DNA from: CAWEYO01 sp963813315
GTDB lineage: Bacteria; Pseudomonadota; Alphaproteobacteria; Rhizobiales; Rhizobiaceae
DNA: 64,000 nucleotides
Direction of reading: 5' to 3'
Assembly: GCA_963813315.1 (NCBI GenBank)
Contig: CAWEYO010000001.1
Location: forward strand, 62,001-126,000
Both the position numbers and the translations under genes were made by a program. Below the pieces are notes generated by a model. The model worked only from the letters and a program-made list of their open reading frames with translations. It did not search any database and had not been told where the DNA came from. Shown here one piece after another: positions 56,406 to 64,000 of the stretch. Each line of letters opens with the position of its first letter. Position 1 is the first letter of the stretch.

Positions 56406-56495
56406 GCAGTTCAGAAAACGCGGTCCAACGTCAACAGCCGTGGGCTTTTGCGGCTCTCGCAAAAGTAGCTTAGCAGTTCAGAAAACGCGGTCCAA
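56406..56495. repeat. 23-base direct repeat in the leader of the membrane protein
   Basis: Identical copies of GCAGTTCAGAAAACGCGGTC plus CAA lie at 56406-56428 and 56473-56495, 67 bases apart, the first ending next to the start codon. Between them is a hairpin GCTTTTGCGGCTCTCGCAAAAG. The remaining 56496-56774 holds no recognisable gene; its minus-strand short frames lack ribosome sites and family resemblance. Confidence 0.7.
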
Positions 56496-56774
56496 TGGCA
56501 ACCTTGTCTGCGGAGTCATGAGACGGAGCCCCCGCCGCCACCCGCCGTGCGTGCTCAGCCAAGAGCGAGCTGGCGTCGATCCGGCACTTTGAAAATTGTT
56601 GCGCAGCGCTGAAAAGCAGAGCGCCCCTCGCATCTTTTGAAATACGGGAGGCGCCCTTTGTTGAATGCTTTCCATCTGGATTGCTCCATCTGGAAACTTC
56701 CAACAGGGCAACAATGCACGCCAAGCCAAAAGGTTCCGGCCGCGATGCGGGTTTTTGAATTTTTTTTTGGCAGC

Positions 56775-56800
56775 AAAAAGGGCGCCGTGCGGCGCCCTTT
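56775..56800 (-). terminator. Rho-independent terminator of groESL
   Basis: On the minus strand AAGGGCGCC-GCAC-GGCGCCCTT is followed by TTT, 28 bases after the groEL stop. A strong nine-base stem with a T run places the end of the groES-groEL transcript here. Confidence 0.85.
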
Positions 56801-56827
56801 CCGTAAGTTGGGCTGAGTTCGGACTTC

Positions 56828-58471
<1,644 letters not shown>

Positions 58472-58529
58472 TTTTTGCTCCTGGGCTCTTGGCCCTAAAT
58501 CAAGATTGCATGGTGCGGGTGGGCGGAAA

Positions 58530-58826
58530 TCAGCCGATGATGCCCATGATGTCGGATTCCTTCATGATCAGAAGGTCCTCGCCATCAAGCTTCACTTCGG
58601 TGCCGGACCACTTTCCGAACAGGATGCGGTCGCCGGTTTTGACATCGAGCGGAACAAGCTTGCCGCTTTCGTCACGGGCGCCCGAGCCGACGGCGATGAT
58701 TTCGCCTTCCTGCGGCTTTTCCTTCGCGGTATCAGGGATGATGATCCCGCCTTTGGTCTTTTCCTCGGATTCGACCCGGCGAACGACCACACGGTCATGA
58801 AGCGGGCGGAACTTCGACTTTGCCAT
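58530..58826 (-). CDS. groS: Co-chaperonin GroES
   Basis: 98 residues. It caps GroEL as a heptamer. FRPLHDRVVVRRVESEEKTK, GGIIIPDTAKEKPQEGEIIA (mobile loop) and VKTGDRILFGKWSGTEVKLD are typical. The start at 58826 (MAKSKFRPL) is correct by homology; the frame to 58889 is an extension into the leader. It is transcribed with groL behind the CIRCE element. Confidence 0.97.
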   Translation of the reverse strand: MAKSKFRPLHDRVVVRRVESEEKTKGGIIIPDTAKEKPQEGEIIAVGSGARDESGKLVPLDVKTGDRILFGKWSGTEVKLDGEDLLIMKESDIMGIIG

Positions 58827-58882
58827 ATTTGTATCCTCGATGGATGTTGTGAGATTCCTCCGTCCGGCAGACCGGACAACGG

Positions 58883-58909
58883 TTAGCACTCACGTTGGAG
58901 GTGTGCTAA
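58883..58909 (-). promoter_or_regulatory. CIRCE element (HrcA operator) before groESL
   Basis: TTAGCACTC-N9-GTGTGCTAA differs by one base from the consensus TTAGCACTC-N9-GAGTGCTAA. It lies 57 bases upstream of the groES start. HrcA binds this palindrome and releases it after heat shock, so groESL is predicted to be heat-inducible through HrcA. Confidence 0.9.
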
Positions 58910-59019
58910 CGTTGCGGTCAGATAGTCGCTGAAATTTGGAGAGTCAAGGCGCGCGGGGCAATTCACGGAGCCCATTAACTGATTGATCGCGAGGGCAACC
59001 CAGACGCGGGACATGTGTT

Positions 59020-59053
59020 GAAGGGCCGGCCCGTTCGAACGGGCCGGCCCTTC
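59020..59053 (-). terminator. 34-base perfect palindrome after the TadG-like gene
   Basis: GAAGGGCCGGCCCGTTC meets its exact complement GAACGGGCCGGCCCTTC, forming a 34-base palindrome about 25 bases past the stop of the TadG-like gene. The T run is weak (TTC), so termination is likely but not certain. It separates that gene from groESL. Confidence 0.65.
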
Positions 59054-59077
59054 CGCCGCTGTCGGGAATTGGAACCG

Positions 59078-61054
59078 TCAGCTGACGATGCGCAGGTTTG
59101 AGAGTTCGTCCGCGATTTCCTTGAATTTTTCGGCGAGGTTGCTGCCTGTGGCGTTCCAATAGAGCTTCTTCGGCGTACCGTCGGCATTCTTCCGGAAGCG
59201 CGAATCCGATGAGCAGGTCTTGAGCGCTTCGATCGCCTTTTTCTCGTCCGTCTGGGTCTCGGACAGATCGAGCGATACGGTCATGACCAGAACGTTTGCG
59301 GCCTTCGCGTTGGAGCAAAGTTTCTGCATCTGCTCGTCAAGGGCGGCGGTGTAGTTGGAAGCGGAATAGTTGGACTTGCCGATATTCGCGCTGGTGTCCA
59401 TGAACAGCCGCGTCGTGCCTGTGCCATTATAGCCCTCGCCCGTATAGCCGTAGGCTGCGTAGGTCGACTTGTTGCTGGCCGCGTCGGTGTCTCCAAGGTC
59501 GCCATAAGTATTGGCGCCGTCCGTCAGCACGATGATGACCTTGTCGTTGCCCTTCTCGGTATCAGGGCGTCCCTCCGTGAAAGGCTCTCCTTTGGAGACG
59601 ACACGCCATCCCCAGGCCGTTCCTTCCGGTACATTGGTGTTCCCGCCTGGGTGCATGTCGTCGATCGCGTCTACTATTTCTTTCTTGCCTTCCACCTTTG
59701 TCACGTCCTTGAGGGGCGTGATCGGGTTCGTCGAGCAGGAGAAGTTCGGCCCGTCGCCCGAATCCGCGGACTTGGACCCGTAAGGCTTGGTGCGGAAATA
59801 TTTGCGCATGTCTTTTTGACGCCCAGTGGCCGTGGTATCGGCCCAGTCCGTCCACCAGTTATTTCCATAGCCGAAGGTGTCGCCGTTCAGGTCGTTGGTT
59901 CCGTCGGCGTTGAGATCACGCCACAGGTGGCCTGCCTCATCCGGCGCGAACATGGGCACGAAAAGCGTCGCAGGGTTGCCGCTCGTCGGCGTCGCGTCGT
60001 TGTCGTTGTAGGGGAAGGGACGTGCCTCGACGCAGCCTTGCCAGCTTGCATACTGTGACGTTTCGTAAACGTATTGCTGCGGTGTCCAGTAGCCGGATGT
60101 GCACTTGCTCTTGGAGGAGTAGGCCGTACAGACATATTGGCGCGAATTCGGCACCTCTTCGCGGTCCGATTGCACGATCATGTCCTCGTAGAGACTGAAC
60201 CGGGTCAGCGGTTGCCCCTTGGCCGCGCCCCAGCCGTCCCCCTGCTTGTACCAGACGCCGCCGAGGAACGAGGCGTATTTGTTCGGATCGTTGACGGAAG
60301 TCAGCTTCGACCAGTCGAAATTCTCGTGGTGGACAGGCGATATGCCGGTCGTGTCCATCCATGCAACGCCGTCATGGCCTGGCCCGACATTGACCGAGGC
60401 CGCGAATGGCACGAGGCCGAACTGGACGGGTTTGTCGATCTGCTTCATCAGCGTGGCCTGCTGGGAGAGCGTTTCGATAAGCTGCTTGGCGGCGGCCTTG
60501 AGCAACACGATCCGCTTCTGCCCCGTGCCAGAGCCGAGTTCGTCCATCGATCCCGAATTATCGAGGACCAGCGCGACTTCAAGCGTGTTCTTCAACCTGA
60601 TCTCGGCCCTTGCGTCGAAATCGAGCGTCGTGGCCCCGTCGGCGTTCGCGCTGCCGATCAGGTTCGCAAAGACTGGAAAGAAGTAGGGATCGTATTTGAG
60701 CGTTGCGGACAGTTTGAGCGTGCCGCCCCCTGCGTTGTTCTGTGGCAGCACGATAGTGAGTGCGGTACTTGAAGGCTGGACCGAACCAAGGTTCGCCTCG
60801 AAGAAATCCTTGGCATATGCCTTGATCTCGTTTTCGAGTTCCGCATCGGAAATCGCGCGGTCGCCCTTGCCATCCACGATGCGGCGTGCCGTCGCGATGC
60901 CGGCGGCATCGAGCGCGTTCATCGTATCCTGCCGCTGGCGCGACATTTCGGAATAGTCGACTGCCAGTGCCAGTCCACCCATTATCGGCACTATCGCGAT
61001 AGCCGTCATCAACGCGAAGTTGCCGCGCCTGTCGTTCAGGAATTTACGGATCAT
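59078..61054 (-). CDS. TadE/TadG-type protein with von Willebrand factor A domain
   Basis: 658 residues. The N-terminus is TadG-like: RRGNFALMTAIAIVPIMGGL with one membrane helix, then VDYSEMSRQRQDTMNALDAA. The VWA domain begins at about residue 157 with the MIDAS motif EVALVLDNSGSMDELG and continues to VIIVLTDGANTYGDLGDTDA and VLVMTVSLDLSETQTDEKKA. The large insert contains four or more Cys (YVCTAYSSKSKCTSG, WQGCVEARPF, FSCSTNP). It is probably surface- or periplasm-exposed, linked to Flp pili or adhesion. No other tad genes are within the window, so it is an orphan here. Confidence 0.88.
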   Translation of the reverse strand: MIRKFLNDRRGNFALMTAIAIVPIMGGLALAVDYSEMSRQRQDTMNALDAAGIATARRIVDGKGDRAISDAELENEIKAYAKDFFEANLGSVQPSSTALTIVLPQNNAGGGTLKLSATLKYDPYFFPVFANLIGSANADGATTLDFDARAEIRLKNTLEVALVLDNSGSMDELGSGTGQKRIVLLKAAAKQLIETLSQQATLMKQIDKPVQFGLVPFAASVNVGPGHDGVAWMDTTGISPVHHENFDWSKLTSVNDPNKYASFLGGVWYKQGDGWGAAKGQPLTRFSLYEDMIVQSDREEVPNSRQYVCTAYSSKSKCTSGYWTPQQYVYETSQYASWQGCVEARPFPYNDNDATPTSGNPATLFVPMFAPDEAGHLWRDLNADGTNDLNGDTFGYGNNWWTDWADTTATGRQKDMRKYFRTKPYGSKSADSGDGPNFSCSTNPITPLKDVTKVEGKKEIVDAIDDMHPGGNTNVPEGTAWGWRVVSKGEPFTEGRPDTEKGNDKVIIVLTDGANTYGDLGDTDAASNKSTYAAYGYTGEGYNGTGTTRLFMDTSANIGKSNYSASNYTAALDEQMQKLCSNAKAANVLVMTVSLDLSETQTDEKKAIEALKTCSSDSRFRKNADGTPKKLYWNATGSNLAEKFKEIADELSNLRIVS

Positions 61055-61281
61055 TGCTCAGCACCCCGCCAGATCAATGCAATGCTGGAGCGTGGCACGA
61101 ATCCTTAAATTCCACGTTTGGAAATCATGTCGAAACGGCAGCGATGGGGTAATGAAGGATTAACCACGCCGGCCGGCCAGGCGCGCTGTAGCGAAAGCTG
61201 GTGACAGCGTAGGCCGGTTCCGCTAATTCCGGTCGGTTTTCCGGCGGAACTCCGCCCGACAAGACCGGTTCAGGAGACAGG

Positions 61282-62142
61282 ATGGCCGCTCAGCCAAGAA
61301 TGATCGATTCGCTGGACATGCTGACCAGCGGCTATCGGGTGATCCTGAGCGATGTCTGGGGCGTCGTGCACAACGGGGTCGAATCGTCGCCCGAAGCCTG
61401 CGAGGCTCTGGTTCGTGCAAAGGAAAAAGGTCTCGCGGTGATCCTGATCACGAATGCGCCGCGGCCGCATGGCCCGGTCGAGGCTCAGCTCGCCGCTCTC
61501 GGCGTGCCCGGCAATGCCTGGGACCGTGTGGTGACGTCTGGCGATGTCACGCGCGAACTGATCCGGTCCGGCCCGCGCCGGATATTCCATCTCGGCCCCG
61601 AACGCGACATGTTGATCTATGACGGGATCGAAATCGACCTCGTGGAGGAGTTCGAGGCGCAATCGGTGGTGTGCACCGGTCTCTTCGACGACGACACTGA
61701 AAAGCCGGAAGATTATGCAGAAATGCTGCGGCGCTTCAGGGCGCGCGATCTTCCTTTCGTTTGCGCCAATCCCGATCTCGTCGTGGAAAAGGGCGACCGG
61801 CTGATATTTTGCGCGGGTGCGCTGGCGCGCGATTACGCCCAACTGGGCGGACGCACGCAGATTGCCGGCAAGCCGCACCGGCCGATCTATGAGGCCGCGT
61901 TGAAGGCGGCGGGCGATGTGTTGGGCAGCTCCGTCGAAGCGCGTGAAGCGCTGGCAGTGGGCGACGGGGTCCTGACGGACGTGAGGGGCGCGGAAAACAA
62001 CGGCATCGACGTGCTTTATGTTTCGGGCGGCATCCACGCCGGCGATTATGGCGATCCGCAGGATCCGGACGAGGAGAGGCTGGCGGCCTTTCTGGGCAAG
62101 CACGGGCACCATCCCGTCGCGGTGATCCCGAGGTTGCGCTAG
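61282..62142 (+). CDS. HAD-IIA hydrolase, TIGR01459 type
   Basis: 286 residues. HAD motif I is YRVILSDVWGVVHNGVES, motif II LITNAPRP, and motif IV ALAVGDGVLTDVRGAENNGI. The subfamily IIA members (NagD, pyridoxal phosphatase) remove phosphate from small metabolites. This alphaproteobacterial type is commonly next to ribF, which suggests action on a flavin-related phosphate, unproven. AGGAGA precedes ATG 61282. The gap 61055-61281 holds no gene. Confidence 0.9.
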   Translation: MAAQPRMIDSLDMLTSGYRVILSDVWGVVHNGVESSPEACEALVRAKEKGLAVILITNAPRPHGPVEAQLAALGVPGNAWDRVVTSGDVTRELIRSGPRRIFHLGPERDMLIYDGIEIDLVEEFEAQSVVCTGLFDDDTEKPEDYAEMLRRFRARDLPFVCANPDLVVEKGDRLIFCAGALARDYAQLGGRTQIAGKPHRPIYEAALKAAGDVLGSSVEAREALAVGDGVLTDVRGAENNGIDVLYVSGGIHAGDYGDPQDPDEERLAAFLGKHGHHPVAVIPRLR

Positions 62143-62190
62143 GGCGCGATGACTTCTTCCTGAGTCATCACCGCGCTCGAACTTTTTGGA

Positions 62191-62297
62191 TTTTCGCATG
62201 GTCTTTTCCGAAAACCGCTACGCACTTTTCGGGATCATGCGCTTTGATTTTCGCATGATCTTGTCCGAAAACCGCTACGCACTTTTCGGGATCATGC
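62191..62297. repeat. Nearly two tandem copies of a 57-base palindromic element
   Basis: TTTTCGCATG(G/A)TCTT(T/G)TCCG and AAAACCGCTACGCACTTTTC then GGGATCATGC occur at 62191 and again at 62248. Each copy has GCATGATC..GATCATGC arms. It lies between the HAD gene and ribF and belongs to a common rhizobial intergenic repeat type (recalled, not searched). Confidence 0.75.
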
Positions 62298-62310
62298 TTG
62301 AGGCAAGACA

Positions 62311-63307
62311 GTGAAGACCGAGAATTTCCACCATATCATCGATATCGCCGGCCTGCCGCAGTCCCTGCGCGGGAGGAGTTGTCGCGATCGGCAATTTCGA
62401 CGGCGTCCATCGCGGCCATCAAGCCGTCCTTGAGCGCGCGCTATCCGAAGCGCAAAGCCGGTCTGCACCGGCCCTGGTGCTCACCTTTGAGCCGCATCCG
62501 CGCACCATCTTCCAGCCCGATGTGCCGCTCTACGTGCTCACGCCGCCACCGATGAAAGCGCGGTTGATGGCAAAGCTGGGATTTGCCGCGCTGGTGCAGC
62601 AATCCTTCACACGCGATTTTGCCAGTCAGTCCGCCGAACAGTTCATCACAGCCGTCCTCGAGAAGGGGCTGGGGATTCGGCACGCCGTCACGGGCTTTGA
62701 CTTCCACTTCGGCAGCAAACGGCAGGGCGGACCCGCGTATCTCATGGAAGCCGGCGAGCAGCACGGGTTCGGTGTAACGCTGGTCGATGCCTTCCGTGAC
62801 GAGGGGGCGGAGGTCATCTCGTCGAGCCGCATACGCGCTTTGCTTGAGGAGGGAGAAGTGTCGGAGGCCTCGGGGCTGCTCGGGTACCGCTACACGGTTG
62901 AAGCCGAGGTGACGAAGGGCAAGCGGCTTGGCCGCACGCTCGGCTTTCCGACAGCGAACATGAGACTACCGGAGACGAACGGGCTCAGGCATGGCATCTA
63001 CGCGGTGCGTCTGCGCCGCGCGGATGGAACGCTCAACGACGGTGTCGCCAGCTTCGGCCTGCGGCCGACCATCGACGACAATGGTGAACCGCTGCTCGAA
63101 ACCTACGTCTTCGATCATTCGGGCGATTTCTATGGCGAGCGCTGCGCCGTATCCTTTTTCGGGTTTCTGCGCGGTGAATCGAAATTCAGCGGCTTGGACG
63201 CGCTGGTCGCCCAGATGAAACACGACGAAGCTGTTGCGCGCGCGCTGCTTTCCGCGGCTCGGCCGCTCTCCGGCCTCGATCGCCGCCTGACATTCGCCGA
63301 CGGCTGA
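62311..63307 (+). pseudogene. ribF: Bifunctional riboflavin kinase/FMN adenylyltransferase with one-base frameshift
   Basis: Frame one starts at GTG 62311 (GAGG upstream) and encodes VKTENFHHIIDIAGLPQSLR. From 62375 the protein continues in the +1 frame: GVVAIGNFDGVHRGHQAVLE (nucleotidyl-transferase motif), LTFEPHPRTIF, SSSRIRALLEEGEVSEA, then the riboflavin kinase domain KGKRLGRTLGFPTANM to TGA 63307. Removing the A at 62374 gives an intact protein of about 330 residues. RibF makes FMN and FAD and is normally essential and single-copy. A true loss is therefore improbable and sequence error is likely. Confidence 0.85.
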
Positions 63308-63331
63308 TTTTTTGCTCTATCTCTTTTGTTT

Positions 63332-63382
63332 GAGCATCGGATTTTTCCCGAATCCGGTACCCCCTTTCGGGTCCGATGTTCT
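63332..63382. repeat. Imperfect inverted repeat after ribF
   Basis: GAGCATCGGATTTTTCCCGAA..CCCCTTTCGGGTCCGATGTTC is a diverged copy of the perfect palindrome at 34467-34511. It lies between the convergent ribF and HdeD-like genes and may act as a shared 3' hairpin. Confidence 0.6.
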
Positions 63383-63944
63383 AGCGCCTCAATGCGAGGC
63401 CGAAGGCAATAAAGGACCAGCCCTGGAAGATCAGATCGATGGCGAGGAACATGCCCAGAATCCAAAGGCTGTTCACCGGCCAACGCATGGCGATGACAAG
63501 ACCGGCCAGCATCGTGAGTACACCGGCGGCGACAATCCAGCCCCACCCCGTTTGCGGACGCGCACTGAAGCCGACCCAAATCTTGAAGATCCCGCCCACG
63601 ATGAGCGCAATCGCGAGGGTCAGCGTCAGAACCACTGAAGCAAGCACCGGATTCATCAGCGCGACGATGCCGGCTACGGCATAGACCAAACCGCTCAGGA
63701 GCAACCAGAAGAAGCTGCTCCAACTCTTCACTCCAAATGCATGGGCGATCTCGGCGCCCGCGCCAATCAGCATGAGCACGCCGACATAAAATACAGAGGC
63801 GACCGTCGCGAGGACCACGTTGAAGAAGGCGATGGCCCCGAGCACGAGGAGCGCGACGCCCAACGCTACGAACCAGCCCCATTTCGAACGGACTTCGGCA
63901 ATCGAAGTGCCCAGGCTTTTTGGCGAGGGATAGACGTCAGTCAT
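63381..63944 (-). CDS. HdeD-like (DUF308) membrane protein
   Basis: 187 residues with six predicted membrane helices: WFVALGVALLVLGAIAFFNV, ASVFYVGVLMLIGAGAEIAH, FFWLLLSGLVYAVAGIVALM, VVLTLTLAIALIVGGIFKIW, GWIVAAGVLTMLAGLVIAM and LWILGMFLAIDLIFQGWSFI. HdeD of Escherichia coli supports acid resistance at high cell density; the role here is unproven. AAAGGAGG lies nine bases before the ATG. The last 55 bases of the window hold nothing recognisable. Confidence 0.9.
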   Translation of the reverse strand: MTDVYPSPKSLGTSIAEVRSKWGWFVALGVALLVLGAIAFFNVVLATVASVFYVGVLMLIGAGAEIAHAFGVKSWSSFFWLLLSGLVYAVAGIVALMNPVLASVVLTLTLAIALIVGGIFKIWVGFSARPQTGWGWIVAAGVLTMLAGLVIAMRWPVNSLWILGMFLAIDLIFQGWSFIAFGLALRR

Positions 63945-64000
63945 GGCGGTTGCCTCCTTTGTGCGCCGCAGCCCTTCTCGGAAGAATCACCGGGATGCGC

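Overview
The window is GC-rich DNA from an alphaproteobacterium of the Rhizobiales, most like the Mesorhizobium/Phyllobacteriaceae group. The evidence is the gene content: plant-type glutamate-cysteine ligase, short HisG with HisZ beside hisS, DUF1127, DUF3422, TIGR01459 HAD hydrolase next to ribF, an Irr-type iron box and CIRCE-groESL. The gaps also carry families of long palindromic intergenic repeats of the kind common in that group. I found no tRNA, rRNA, CRISPR array, transposase or phage gene. Taxonomy is inferred from gene families only.

Layout. 0-11.5 kb: end of a cell-cycle-type histidine kinase, an iron ABC importer pair behind an Irr-like box, acetoacetyl-CoA synthetase, an AsmA protein, a LysR regulator divergent from a DUF1127 gene, and a DUF937 protein. 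11.6-16.6 kb: gshA, rsmE, a hypothetical protein, a class I amidotransferase, a 46-residue membrane peptide and a calcineurin-type phosphatase. 16.6-26.3 kb: two alpha-hydroxy-acid oxidation operons, gntR-lutABC (lactate) and glcDEF (glycolate). Similar palindromes that could bind the FadR-type GntR protein lie before both. 26.5-34.2 kb: L,D-transpeptidase, tag, a broken hisS, hisZ-hisG, a DoxX protein and fumC.

The accessory core runs from about 34.5 to 54.8 kb. First comes a minus-strand set of a carbon-nitrogen hydrolase, a C45-type Ntn hydrolase and an ATP-grasp ligase, next to the remnant of an Lrp/AsnC regulator. Then comes a large locus: hydantoinase/oxoprolinase-like hyuA-hyuB on the plus strand face a minus-strand series with mostly 4- or 8-base overlaps. 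That series encodes a branched-chain-type ABC importer (livKHMGF), a three-domain molybdenum hydroxylase, a 6-hydroxynicotinate-reductase-like Fe-S protein, a UPF0280 protein, an 'amino acid synthesis' (DUF1185) protein and a MarR regulator. Together these look like import, hydroxylation, reduction and hydrolytic ring opening of an unidentified N-heterocycle. This locus is the best candidate for an undescribed system.

55-64 kb: a polytopic membrane protein, groESL under a CIRCE element, a TadG/von Willebrand protein, a HAD hydrolase, ribF and an HdeD-like protein.

A cross-cutting feature is reading-frame damage. hisS, hyuA, a UPF0280 gene, a molybdenum hydroxylase fusion, ribF and an Lrp fragment are each interrupted, and each break is repaired by removing a single base. 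Because ribF and hisS are normally essential, part of this may be base-calling or assembly error rather than gene decay. Functional conclusions for these genes depend on resequencing.
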